Source: Gammaproteobacteria bacterium
Lineage (GTDB): Bacteria; Pseudomonadota; Gammaproteobacteria; Acidithiobacillales; Acidithiobacillaceae
Assembly: GCA_023381645.1 (NCBI GenBank)
Contig: JAMCRJ010000051.1
Location: forward strand, 62,001-126,000
DNA length: 64,000 bases
Direction: 5' to 3'
A program made the position numbers and the translations under genes. The stretch's first letter is position 1, and each line of letters begins with the position of its first letter. A model generated the notes under the pieces. The model was not told where the DNA came from, searched no databases, and saw only the letters and a list, made by a program, of their open reading frames with translations. This document shows, piece after piece, positions 17,765 through 26,336 of this stretch.

Positions 17765-18541
17765 GTGGCCGTGGCTGCTAGCGCTCTATCCGTTATTTAT
17801 ATTGCCAGAGATGCTGGGCGTATGCTGCGTGCATCACTGGCCAGCGTGGTGCCGTTGGGTGCAGAAATTATTCTGGTCGATAGTGGTTCCACGGATGATA
17901 CGCTGACCATCGCTACGGAAATGGGTGTAACGATCATTCAAAGGCCCTGGCACGGTTTTGGTGCGCAACGGCAGTTTGCCGTGGAGTCGGCAGCAAATGA
18001 CTGGATACTGATGCTGGATGCGGATGAAATTTTGCGCGATCAGGCGCGTTCTGCCATTGTGGATGTGGTGCGGAGTAGCGACTCTCATGTTGCTTATGCG
18101 CTAAGGCGTTATAATTTCCTTCACGGCAAGGCCATACGCCACGGAGACTGGGGCCGGGATTATGTGGTGAGGCTTTTTAACCGGCGCTATGGGCATTATC
18201 GTCCCGAGGATACGGTGCATGAAAGCTGGTATGGTCAGGGGGAGACGCGACGTATGCCAGGATATATCCTGGACCATCATTCTTTCCCGAGCTATGCGGA
18301 TATGCTGGATAAACTGCGCCGCTACGCTGCGCTCAATGCCCAGCAGGTCCACCAGCGCGGCAAAGTGCTCCATGCTTACATGCCCATGACCCACGCGCTG
18401 GCGGCTTTTGGGCGCGGCTATTTCTGGCGTCTGGGATTTCTCGATGGTGTGGAAGGTGCCGCCATTGCCTGGACCACGGCGCTGGGCGCTTTCATGAAAT
18501 ACGCCATGGCGCTGGAACTCAGGGATCCACGTCAGCAATGA
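17765..18541 (+). CDS. Family 2 glycosyltransferase, WaaE/KdtX-like
   Basis: A 258-residue glycosyltransferase like the LPS-core beta-1,4-glucosyltransferases WaaE/KdtX. It has LVDSGSTDDT, the MLDADE metal motif, YNFLHGKAIRHGDWGRDYVVRLF and the histidine-rich YILDHHSF. It acts on the inner core in the cytoplasm. The GTG start has GGAG six bases upstream. It overlaps waaC by four bases, which fits a core-assembly role. Confidence 0.82.
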   Translation: MAVAASALSVIYIARDAGRMLRASLASVVPLGAEIILVDSGSTDDTLTIATEMGVTIIQRPWHGFGAQRQFAVESAANDWILMLDADEILRDQARSAIVDVVRSSDSHVAYALRRYNFLHGKAIRHGDWGRDYVVRLFNRRYGHYRPEDTVHESWYGQGETRRMPGYILDHHSFPSYADMLDKLRRYAALNAQQVHQRGKVLHAYMPMTHALAAFGRGYFWRLGFLDGVEGAAIAWTTALGAFMKYAMALELRDPRQQ

Positions 18542-19590
18542 AGATTCTGTTGCTGCGCCTGAGTTCCATGGGCGACGTGCTGCATACCCTGCCAGCGGTG
18601 ACGGATATGTGGCAGGCCCGTCCGGACCTATGCTTACACTGGTTGATTGAGCCCGCATTCGCGCCCATCGCCCAGCTGCATCCCGGGGTCACACGGGTGA
18701 TTCCCTTCTCTCTGCGCGTTCATAAAGAACGGTGGCGAGGCTTGGCGGCTGCGCTGCGGGACTTACGCCGGAGTCTACAGGGCGAGCATTACGAGCACAT
18801 TCTCGACGCCCAGGGCCTCTACAAAAGCGCCTTGCTGGGCCGTCTGGGTGGTGCGCCACTGTGGGGTCTGGATGCCGCCAGTGCCCGCGAACCGGGTGCC
18901 ACCCGGCTTTATCATCGCCGGTTCCGCGTGGCCTGGGGACAGCCCGCCATAAGCCGGAATCGCCAACTGTTCGCGCAGGCTTTGGATTACTCCTTACCGG
19001 AAACGCCGCCAGATTATGGTTTGCAGGGGGCCGCCGGGTGCCTGCGTAAAGATACGCTGGCGCAGCGTTGGGGTGAATTGGTGCAGCAACCCTTTGTGCT
19101 GGGTTTTCACGGGACCTCGCGGGAAAACAAGGAGTGGCAGGAAGACCACTGGCGGGCATTGGCCGCCCGGTTGCGGCAGGCGGGATTGCGTTTGTTGCTG
19201 CCCGCCGGCAATGCGCGGGAGGCAGCGCGGGCGCAGCGGATCGCGACACAGGCGGCCAATGTGCTGGCGCTGCCCGCTCTTACCTTGCTGGACCTCGCCG
19301 CTTTGATCGTGCGGGCTGATGCCTATATCGGTATGGATACAGGCCTTTCTTATCTGGCCCGTGCCTTGGGGTTGGCGGGGGTTACTTTGTACGGACCGAC
19401 GGCCAGGGGGCGGTTTTCTGCGGCGGAGAACCGTCAGACCAGCCTGCAAAGTCCCGAGCCTTGCTCGCCTTGCGGTAAATCCCGATGCCCGTTGCCGGAA
19501 GCGAAAAATGGCCTGATACTCTGCCAGCAGGCGTTACGCCCGGAGCAGGTCTGGATGGCCTTATCCCCTTTGCTGGAGCACCGATCATGA
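18538..19590 (+). CDS. waaC: LPS heptosyltransferase I
   Basis: A 350-residue GT9 enzyme that adds the first heptose to Kdo of the LPS inner core. Landmarks are LLRLSSMGDVLHTLPA at the N-terminus, ILDAQGLYKSALL, GFHGTSRENKEW, and ADAYIGMDTGLSYLARALG near residue 262. The CSPCGKSRCP cysteine cluster near the C-terminus is also seen in this family. It is coupled by ATGA-type overlaps both to the preceding transferase and to the following phosphatase gene. Confidence 0.9.
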   Translation: MKILLLRLSSMGDVLHTLPAVTDMWQARPDLCLHWLIEPAFAPIAQLHPGVTRVIPFSLRVHKERWRGLAAALRDLRRSLQGEHYEHILDAQGLYKSALLGRLGGAPLWGLDAASAREPGATRLYHRRFRVAWGQPAISRNRQLFAQALDYSLPETPPDYGLQGAAGCLRKDTLAQRWGELVQQPFVLGFHGTSRENKEWQEDHWRALAARLRQAGLRLLLPAGNAREAARAQRIATQAANVLALPALTLLDLAALIVRADAYIGMDTGLSYLARALGLAGVTLYGPTARGRFSAAENRQTSLQSPEPCSPCGKSRCPLPEAKNGLILCQQALRPEQVWMALSPLLEHRS

Positions 19591-20267
19591 AACACCCCCT
19601 GGTGCTCCCGCCGGATGAGCGCCGCCGCTACCGGCGGCACCAGTTCTGGACGGATCACGGCATTTTCCGCGAACTGTTTTATGCGAACTTTCACGAGATT
19701 GCGCCAGGGGTGTTTCGCTCGGCCCAGCCGTCACCCGTCCAGTTACGGCGCTGGCAGCAAAAACATGGTCTCTGCACGGTATTGAACCTGCGTGCTCCGG
19801 CACCCCACGAACCCCATTGTCGTCTGGAGCAGGAGACTTGTGATGCCCTGGGTATGACGCATTTGACCCTGCACGGCTTCGGCTCCCGGGATCTGCCGGA
19901 ACGCGACAAGTTGTTGGCGGGCATAGAGGTGCTGGATCAATTACCCCAACCTTTTTTGCTGCACTGCAAATCCGGCGCGGATCGGGCCGGTTTCATCAGC
20001 GTACTGTATCTGCATCTGGTGCTGGGGACACCCCTCAGCGAGGCGCGACGGCAACTGCGTTTGTGGCCTTTCGGTCATATCCGGCATGCCAATACCGGCA
20101 TTCTCGACTGGTTTTTCATCAGTTACCACGATGCTGCCGCCCGCCAGCCCGGCCTGACCCTGCGTGACTGGATACAGGACGGGTATGACCGCGAGCTCGT
20201 CCTGAAAAGCTTTCGGCCCTGGTATCGTCTGGATTGGCTGACCGACCGAATTTTGCGCCGCGAATGA
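19587..20267 (+). CDS. Cys-based (dual-specificity/tyrosine type) phosphatase in LPS operon
   Basis: A 226-residue soluble protein with the CX5R phosphatase loop HCKSGADR (Cys127, Arg133) preceded by an Asp/Glu-containing loop (GFGSRDLPERD) that could hold the general acid. Such DSP-like enzymes act on phosphoproteins, inositol phosphates or phospholipids. It starts at the ATG overlapping the waaC stop and itself overlaps the waaA start, so it is translated together with two inner-core enzymes. A role on phosphate groups of lipid A or heptose, or on a regulatory protein tyrosine, is inference only. Confidence 0.75.
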   Translation: MKHPLVLPPDERRRYRRHQFWTDHGIFRELFYANFHEIAPGVFRSAQPSPVQLRRWQQKHGLCTVLNLRAPAPHEPHCRLEQETCDALGMTHLTLHGFGSRDLPERDKLLAGIEVLDQLPQPFLLHCKSGADRAGFISVLYLHLVLGTPLSEARRQLRLWPFGHIRHANTGILDWFFISYHDAAARQPGLTLRDWIQDGYDRELVLKSFRPWYRLDWLTDRILRRE

Positions 20268-21517
20268 TGAGCCGCCGCCTCTACGCCTTTCTGCTCTGGC
20301 TGCTCAGCCCTGTTGTTCTGGGCTTTGCCCTCTGGCGGGCCTGGCGACAACCTGCCTACCGCGAGCGCTGGTGGGAGCGTTTCGGCTGGGGGCCGCGCCG
20401 TTCGGATCGGCCTATCTGGATTCATGCGGTGAGTGTGGGGGAGACCATCGCGGCGATTCCCCTGGTGCGGGCTTTGCAGGCACGTTATCCGGAGGTGCCC
20501 ATTCTGATGACCAGCACCACGCCGACGGGAGCCGCTGTAGTCAGTCAGCGCTTGGGTACGGAAGTGCTGCGGTCTTACCTGCCTTATGACCTGTCCGCGG
20601 CGGTCACGCGCTTTTTGCGCCGCCAGCGACCGCGCCTGGGGATTATCATGGAAACGGAGATCTGGCCCAATCTCTGCCATTCGGCCAGCCGCGAGGGCGT
20701 GCCCCTGATGCTGGCCAATGCCCGACTCTCGCAGCGCTCGCTTCGGGGTTACGCCCGTTTCCGGACGCTCTTTGCCCCCGCATTGGCCAGTATGAGCGCC
20801 ATTGCGGCCCAGAGTTCGGAGGATGCGGCGGCTTTTCGCCGCCTGGGGGCAGAGCATGTGGTGGTGACCGGTAATATCAAATATGACCTGCCGGAACCCG
20901 TCGCCGCGCGGGAGCGGGGGCGCCAGTGGCAGCAGCGCTTCGGTGGGCGGCGGGTCTGGGTATTCGCTTCTACGCATGCCGGTGAGGAGCAGATGGCGCT
21001 GGCGGCGCTGGAAGCGTTGCAGCGCCAATGGCCGGACCTGCTGCTGGTGCTGATTCCCCGCCATCCCTCGCGGCGACTGGAAGTGATGGCACGCATGCAG
21101 GCAAAGGGGGTGTCCTTTGCCGCGCGCTCGCGTGCTGAGGACGTGGGGGGGCGCGCGGTTTTTCTGATAGATACACTGGGTGAGGTGATGGACTTCTACG
21201 CGGCGGCAGATGTGGTGACCATCGGTGGCAGTTTTGTGCCGGCGGGGGGGCATAATCCCCTGGAAGCTGCAGCACTGGCCCGCCCGGTTACCTTCGGCCC
21301 GTATATGGATAATTTTAAGGGCATCACCCAGGATTTGCTGGCGGCCAACGCTGCGGTTCAGGTGGTGGATGTCGAGGCCCTGGTCGCGCGGTTGGGGGCG
21401 TGGTTGACTACCCAGGAGTCAGCGACAGAGATGGGCGATCGGGCCCTGGCGTTTCTGCAGCAGCAGCGTGGCGCGCTGGGGCGTACTTTTTCCCTGCTGG
21501 ATCATCTCGTTCCGTAA
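20264..21517 (+). CDS. waaA: Kdo transferase
   Basis: A 417-residue GT30 enzyme that attaches Kdo to lipid IVA, an essential LPS step. It has one N-terminal membrane anchor (residues about 6-26), IWIHAVSVGETIAA, TTTPTGAA, METEIWPNL, LANARLS, and the C-terminal GGSFVPAGGHNPLEAA, all diagnostic. I start at the ATG overlapping the previous stop; the frame opening at 20234 adds residues inside the upstream gene. The stop is five bases from the convergent lpxL stop and no terminator hairpin is visible between them. Confidence 0.95.
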   Translation: MMSRRLYAFLLWLLSPVVLGFALWRAWRQPAYRERWWERFGWGPRRSDRPIWIHAVSVGETIAAIPLVRALQARYPEVPILMTSTTPTGAAVVSQRLGTEVLRSYLPYDLSAAVTRFLRRQRPRLGIIMETEIWPNLCHSASREGVPLMLANARLSQRSLRGYARFRTLFAPALASMSAIAAQSSEDAAAFRRLGAEHVVVTGNIKYDLPEPVAARERGRQWQQRFGGRRVWVFASTHAGEEQMALAALEALQRQWPDLLLVLIPRHPSRRLEVMARMQAKGVSFAARSRAEDVGGRAVFLIDTLGEVMDFYAAADVVTIGGSFVPAGGHNPLEAAALARPVTFGPYMDNFKGITQDLLAANAAVQVVDVEALVARLGAWLTTQESATEMGDRALAFLQQQRGALGRTFSLLDHLVP

Positions 21518-21522
21518 GCGCT

Positions 21523-22431
21523 TTAATAGGGATGGTCCCAGCCTTCCGGCTGATCCTTGAAACGACGGTGAACCCACCAGTACTGTTCAGGGGCTTTACG
21601 GATGGCAGTCTCCAGTGCCGCATTCATCGCCGTGGCATCGGCTTTGGCATCCCCGCTCGGGAAGGATTCCGGCATGGGCACAATCTCGATACGAAAACCC
21701 TCACCGTACGGTAGCCGATAGGCGAAGAGTCCGAACACTGGGCTTCCGCGCCGCGCCGCCAGCCGGCCCAGCAAAGGTGTGGTGCAGGCAGGACGGCCAA
21801 AGAACGGGGCATAATCCCCTTCGCGCGGATCGACGTTCTGATCCGGAAGAATGCCGATGACTTTTCCTTGCTGCAGCGCGTGGAGCAGGGGGCGGATACC
21901 TCCCTCCTTGGGGACCAACTGCGCACCACTGCGCCCGCGGCCAGCCACAATGCGTGCGTTGACAGCCGGATTGCGGGTTTCCATGTAGAGTACGGTTACC
22001 GGCCAGCGTTGCCCGATGTAGAGCACCGCGGCTTCCCAGGCCCCGAGGTGCGCGGTGAAGAGAATCACCCCATGTCCTTTGGCTAAAGCGGCGTCCACCA
22101 GATCGTCCCCACGCACTTCGCGGATCAGGCCGAGGGCGCGGGGCAAGGGCCAGTACCACAGTGGTCCCAATTCCAGGGCCGCCTGGCCCAATGCCCGGAA
22201 ATGCGCGCGCCGCAGAGTATGCCCCTGGGCCAGACGCATCATGGGGAAAGCAATGGCGAGGTTGGCGTCCACCACCTTGCGCGCCCGTGTCATACTGAGC
22301 CGCACCAGATCACCGAGCATTGCACCGAGAGACGCACGCCAACGCCGCGGCAGGTAACCCGCCCCGCGCAGAATGCCCGCTGCCAGCGTGGCCACTGTCT
22401 TTTGCTTCAGGTTACCCTGCACCTCTGTCAC
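21523..22431 (-). CDS. lpxL: Lipid A acyltransferase (LpxL/HtrB type)
   Basis: A 302-residue inner-membrane acyltransferase that adds a secondary acyl chain to Kdo2-lipid A. The HX4D/E catalytic motif is in FTAHLGAWEAAVLY near residue 127, and the LPDQNVDPREGDYAPFFG and YWWVHRRFKDQP motifs are typical of the HtrB family. The start is a GTG. It lies alone between waaA (convergent) and the ovothiol gene pair. LpxL and LpxM cannot be told apart from sequence alone; LpxL is the default. Confidence 0.85.
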   Translation of the reverse strand: MTEVQGNLKQKTVATLAAGILRGAGYLPRRWRASLGAMLGDLVRLSMTRARKVVDANLAIAFPMMRLAQGHTLRRAHFRALGQAALELGPLWYWPLPRALGLIREVRGDDLVDAALAKGHGVILFTAHLGAWEAAVLYIGQRWPVTVLYMETRNPAVNARIVAGRGRSGAQLVPKEGGIRPLLHALQQGKVIGILPDQNVDPREGDYAPFFGRPACTTPLLGRLAARRGSPVFGLFAYRLPYGEGFRIEIVPMPESFPSGDAKADATAMNAALETAIRKAPEQYWWVHRRFKDQPEGWDHPY

Positions 22432-22505
22432 TTTTCTCTGGTCTCCTCCGCTCGGTGGAACGTATTGTAGGGCAGGGCAAGACGTTCCGATACCGTCGTC
22501 CCGGA

Positions 22506-23663
22506 CTAGCGGAGCAATGCCTGTCGCAACCGCCCCAGCCCTTCTTCCAGCATGCTTCGGGGGGTGGCAAAGTTCAGTCGCACGAAACCCTCGCCACCCG
22601 GTCCGAAACTGGGTCCGGGATTGAGGCCGAGACCTGCCTGCAACAGGTGCCGTGCAAGCGACTCATCGTTGCCATAATGATGCACATCCAGCCAGGCGAG
22701 GTACCCGAACTCCGGTTGCCGGTAGCTGACTTCGGGTAGCTCCCGCATCAGGTATTCGCTGATGAAACGGGCGTTGTCCGCGAGATAACCGCGCAATGCG
22801 GCCTGCCACTCCGCACCGTATCGCCAGGCGCTGGTCATGGCGGTCAGGGCGAAGAGGTTGGTGTGCTGAATCTGGCTGCGCCGGACTTCGGTCAGAAAGG
22901 TACGACGTAGTCCAGCGTCGGGAATGACGCCAACCCCGCCACCCAGTCCCGCGAGATTGAAGCTCTTGCCGGCAGAGGTCAGGAGGATCGCGCGCGGGAA
23001 GCGGCTGGGGAAAGGGCAGTGCGGATGCTGACTGAGGTCGGCATGGATTTCATCGCTGACCACCACGCAGCCGGCATCGGCGCAGAGTGTGCCCAGTCGT
23101 TGCAGTTCCTCCGGTGTCCAGACTCGCCCCACCGGATTGTGGGGCGAGCAGAGGAGCAGCAGCTTCGCCTGCCGGACAGTAGTTTCCAGGGCATCCCAAT
23201 TCATGCGGTAATGGCCGGTGTCATCCGCGATCAGCGGGGCCAGCAGCAATTCCCGCCCGTTGTCCTCCACCGCGGTCATGAACGGCGGATAAATGGGAGG
23301 CATGACGATGATCGCCTCGCCCGGCCGGGTGAAGGCGCGTACGGCAGCGTAAAGGGCGGGAACGACCCCGCTGATACAGGCGACCGCGTCGCTTTCCGGC
23401 CGCCAGTCATGGCGCCTGGCCAGCCAGTCGGCGGCGGCCTGCAACATGGTTCCTTCATTGCCAGGATAACCGAAAACGGGGTGATTCAGACGTTCCTGCA
23501 AATCGGCAATGACCGCGTCGGGTGCGGCGAAATCCATGTCCGCCACCCACATGGGCAGCACTTCAGCGCCAAACCGCTCTGCAGCACCATCCCATTTGAG
23601 GGATCCGGTTCTGCGTCGAGAAATGACCCGGTCGAAATCGACGCTGCCCCGTTTCGCGCTCAT
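22506..23663 (-). CDS. PLP-dependent C-S lyase, PatB/MalY-like (candidate OvoB)
   Basis: A 385-residue fold-type I PLP enzyme of the PatB/MalY group. It shows MWVADMDF, the FGYPGNEG segment, SPHNPVGRVW, VVSDEIHADL and the PLP-lysine motif SAGKSFNLAGLGG near residue 232. The family usually cleaves C-S bonds, as in cystathionine. Here it overlaps ovoA by four bases (ATGA), which points to cleaving the histidyl-cysteine sulfoxide made by OvoA to give 5-thiohistidine, the reaction assigned to OvoB. Sequence alone does not separate the two substrates, so OvoB is an inference from coupling. Confidence 0.8.
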   Translation of the reverse strand: MSAKRGSVDFDRVISRRRTGSLKWDGAAERFGAEVLPMWVADMDFAAPDAVIADLQERLNHPVFGYPGNEGTMLQAAADWLARRHDWRPESDAVACISGVVPALYAAVRAFTRPGEAIIVMPPIYPPFMTAVEDNGRELLLAPLIADDTGHYRMNWDALETTVRQAKLLLLCSPHNPVGRVWTPEELQRLGTLCADAGCVVVSDEIHADLSQHPHCPFPSRFPRAILLTSAGKSFNLAGLGGGVGVIPDAGLRRTFLTEVRRSQIQHTNLFALTAMTSAWRYGAEWQAALRGYLADNARFISEYLMRELPEVSYRQPEFGYLAWLDVHHYGNDESLARHLLQAGLGLNPGPSFGPGGEGFVRLNFATPRSMLEEGLGRLRQALLR

Positions 23664-25768
23664 GAGCGCTCCCAGATGGTCACCTGCGCGATACTATGCT
23701 GATATTTGCGCGCCGTTTCGCGGATGACGAAGGGCAGGTCCCGCGGGCTGTCGTCGCACAGACGGAACGATCCGGACAAGATTTCACGCAGGGCGTCGAA
23801 GGTACTCAGATTCTCCCCATCTCGTTTGAAACCGCCGAGCCACTCCGACCGCGCAGTATATTCTTCCAGCCAGGTATAGGGTGAAGTGATGACCAGTAAA
23901 CCGCCGGGAAGGATGCGGTCGGCGATGTCCTCCAGAAATTTGCGGGGATGGTGCAGGCGGTCAATGAGGTTGGCTGCCACTACCAGATCATAGTCCCGGT
24001 ACAGGGGCTTTAGATTGCAGGCGTCGGCCTGGAAGAAGTGGACCCGGTCCGCCGTCCCGGTCAGACCCAGGGCAGCGAGATCTGCCATTTGATAGCTTTG
24101 CAGTTCACCCTCTTCGGTCAGCGTGTAGGAGAAGTGCCCGCGCTCGCGCAGTTGCACGCCTACGCTGATGAAGCGTGCCGAAAAGTCGAGGCCGGTGACC
24201 TCGGGGCAATGCCTTGCCAGTTCAAAACTACCGCGGCCTACGGCACAACCAATGTCCAGAGCGCGACGCAAAGGCCTGCCGGCCATAGCCTCCACCGCGA
24301 TCTCTACGACCTCTGCCGCAAAATTGGCCACCCCATAGTATTCGCGCCCATAGTGAAGCTCCGCGTATTGAGAGACCAGGGCATCACTCTCATAGACCGG
24401 TACCTCGGGCAGCGCATTGGGCGAGGCCACATAACGGAATCCCGCGTGCTGAAAGAAATGGCGGCGGAAGGCGTAGCGGGCCTCTCGCTGCATTTCGTTG
24501 CCGAGGCTGATGAATGAGCCACCCTTGATGATATTGTGCTGCTGGTCGAAGGTGGGCACCGTGAAGTCATCATAAACCGGATGCACCTCGAAACCGGGAA
24601 AGGGATAGATGGGCGTCGCGGTCCATTGCCAGACGTTGCCGACCACATCGTAGAAATCCCCCTGTTTGAATTGATCCACGGGGCAGGGCGAGCAGCCTGC
24701 GGCGAGTCCGATATTGCCGGGTACCGCGTCGTCCCAGGCATCACTGTCCGCCGGCACGCAGAGATCACGCAACCGCCGCCATTCATCCTCGCTGGGCAGG
24801 CGCAGGCTCTGACCGGTGCGGGCCGATTTCCAGCGGCAGAAGGCATCGGCTTCCAGCGCATTCACTTCCACCGGCCAGTTCCACGGCATGGGGCGCTCCT
24901 CCGCGATCAGACGCAACCGCCAGGTGCTCTGATCCGGGACCCAGAAAGTCGGGTGCCGGGCCTGGCTGAAGCGGCGCCAGCGATCTCCCTCCACGTTCCA
25001 CCAGCGGCTCTCGCTGTAGCCATCCTGCTCCACGAAAGCCAGGAACTCCTGATTGCTTACCAAAAAGCGGGAGGCATGAAAGGGCTGCAAAGCCACCTGA
25101 TGAAGGCCATATTCATTATCCCAGCCATAACGGGGATCCCCGCGTTCTTTGCCCAGACGGACGGCACCGCCGGCCACGGCCTGCAGGATATTGTCCGGGG
25201 CGGCCCCTGCGAGGGTCCAGGGACGAAAGGCTTCCACTGGGCGGACGCGGGACAGGGCCAATTGCCGCATGAGCACCGAACTGGTCTCCAGATGGATGTT
25301 TTCATGCTCAATCCCCATGAGGATCACCCACCACGGCGAATCCCAGGTGATGGGCAAAGACAGAGGCATCTCGCGGATCAGACCGTCCACCAATTCCCGC
25401 ACCCGCTGCCGGTACTGACGGACGTTGTCGACGGAGGGCCAGTCGTAGTGGGTTTCGTCCAGGTCGTCCCAGGACATTTCATCGACGCCGACCGCAAAAA
25501 CGGACTCTAAACGTGGGTCGAGACGCCGTCCGATCAGTCCGGCTACCTGGAGTTTATTTACATAGAAGGTGGCGCTATGGCCGAAATAAAAGATCAGGGG
25601 ATGACGCAGGGGAATGGCCTTCTCATACCACGCCGCCGGTTCCGCCAGGTGATCAAAAAGCTGTTCATACAGCGAAAAAGTCTCGTGAAAGGTCCTGCGA
25701 ATCTCTTCCCGTTTTTGCTCTGCATGCTCGCCGTCAAGACGGAGCGCAGCGATACGTGTACGCGCCAT
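23660..25768 (-). CDS. ovoA: 5-histidylcysteine sulfoxide synthase / thiol-histidine methyltransferase
   Basis: A 702-residue, three-part enzyme of ovothiol biosynthesis. The N-terminal DinB-like part carries the iron ligands: His64 and the HX3HXE motif HENIHLE (His155, His159, Glu161). The middle FGE-sulfatase fold has GNVWQW (375-380), KGGSF (413-417) and QHAGFRY. The C-terminal part is a SAM methyltransferase with ALDIGCAVGRG (501-511). OvoA joins cysteine to histidine C5 with O2 and methylates the product. EgtB lacks the C-terminal methyltransferase, so OvoA is preferred. It is coupled to the PLP lyase downstream. Confidence 0.9.
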   Translation of the reverse strand: MARTRIAALRLDGEHAEQKREEIRRTFHETFSLYEQLFDHLAEPAAWYEKAIPLRHPLIFYFGHSATFYVNKLQVAGLIGRRLDPRLESVFAVGVDEMSWDDLDETHYDWPSVDNVRQYRQRVRELVDGLIREMPLSLPITWDSPWWVILMGIEHENIHLETSSVLMRQLALSRVRPVEAFRPWTLAGAAPDNILQAVAGGAVRLGKERGDPRYGWDNEYGLHQVALQPFHASRFLVSNQEFLAFVEQDGYSESRWWNVEGDRWRRFSQARHPTFWVPDQSTWRLRLIAEERPMPWNWPVEVNALEADAFCRWKSARTGQSLRLPSEDEWRRLRDLCVPADSDAWDDAVPGNIGLAAGCSPCPVDQFKQGDFYDVVGNVWQWTATPIYPFPGFEVHPVYDDFTVPTFDQQHNIIKGGSFISLGNEMQREARYAFRRHFFQHAGFRYVASPNALPEVPVYESDALVSQYAELHYGREYYGVANFAAEVVEIAVEAMAGRPLRRALDIGCAVGRGSFELARHCPEVTGLDFSARFISVGVQLRERGHFSYTLTEEGELQSYQMADLAALGLTGTADRVHFFQADACNLKPLYRDYDLVVAANLIDRLHHPRKFLEDIADRILPGGLLVITSPYTWLEEYTARSEWLGGFKRDGENLSTFDALREILSGSFRLCDDSPRDLPFVIRETARKYQHSIAQVTIWERS

Positions 25769-25780
25769 GGATTCCCCCTG

Positions 25781-26326
25781 TTATGAACTCTGGGTGTTCT
25801 GACCAGTCAGTTTACCACAGGATACCATCTGATCCGGTGCCGGGGGTGAATGTAGACCACCGCAATAGCCCATCTGCCGCCAAGCCTCGAAGACCGCCAC
25901 AGCACAGGCGTTGGACAGATTCACGCTGCGCTGGCCGGGGCGCATGGGCAGGCGCAGTACCTGCCTGGCGGGCAGGCGGTCCAGGAGGCCGGCAGGCAGG
26001 CCGCGGGTCTCCGGGCCGAAAAGCAGCGCGTCGCCGGGCTGGTACGCAACGTCGTGATAGAACTGCGTTCCCTTGGTGCTGAATGCAAAGACATGCGCAT
26101 CGCCTAAAAATGCCCGGCAGGCCGCCCAGTCCGCATGGCGATGCACTTGTGCAAATTCGTGGTAATCCAGCCCGGCGCGGCGCAGGCGGCGGTCATCCCA
26201 GGCGAAACCCAAAGGCTCGACGAGATGCAGGGTGGCTCCGGTGTTGGCGCAGAGGCGGATGATATTGCCGGTATTGGGGGGTATCTCCGGCTCATACAGG
26301 ATGACGTGCAAAAATGACGCAAGCAT
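25781..26326 (-). CDS. trmL: tRNA (cytidine/uridine-34 2'-O)-methyltransferase
   Basis: A 181-residue SPOUT methyltransferase modifying the wobble base of tRNA-Leu. The conserved pieces are EPEIPPNTGNIIRLCANTG, LHLVEPLGF, LLFGPETRGLP and LRLPMRPGQRSVNLSNACAV with the trefoil-knot SAM site. It is about 24 residues longer than E. coli TrmL at the C-terminus. The start ATG at 26326 has AGAGG six bases ahead and lies ten bases after comF. The longer frame to 26404 runs into comF and is rejected. Confidence 0.92.
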   Translation of the reverse strand: MLASFLHVILYEPEIPPNTGNIIRLCANTGATLHLVEPLGFAWDDRRLRRAGLDYHEFAQVHRHADWAACRAFLGDAHVFAFSTKGTQFYHDVAYQPGDALLFGPETRGLPAGLLDRLPARQVLRLPMRPGQRSVNLSNACAVAVFEAWRQMGYCGGLHSPPAPDQMVSCGKLTGQNTQSS

Positions 26327-26336
26327 CAATGGCCTC

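Noticed and set aside
20123..21253. A 376-codon open frame antisense to waaA
   Set aside because: Low-complexity Arg/Pro/His-rich translation, no motif, and it lies entirely over waaA.
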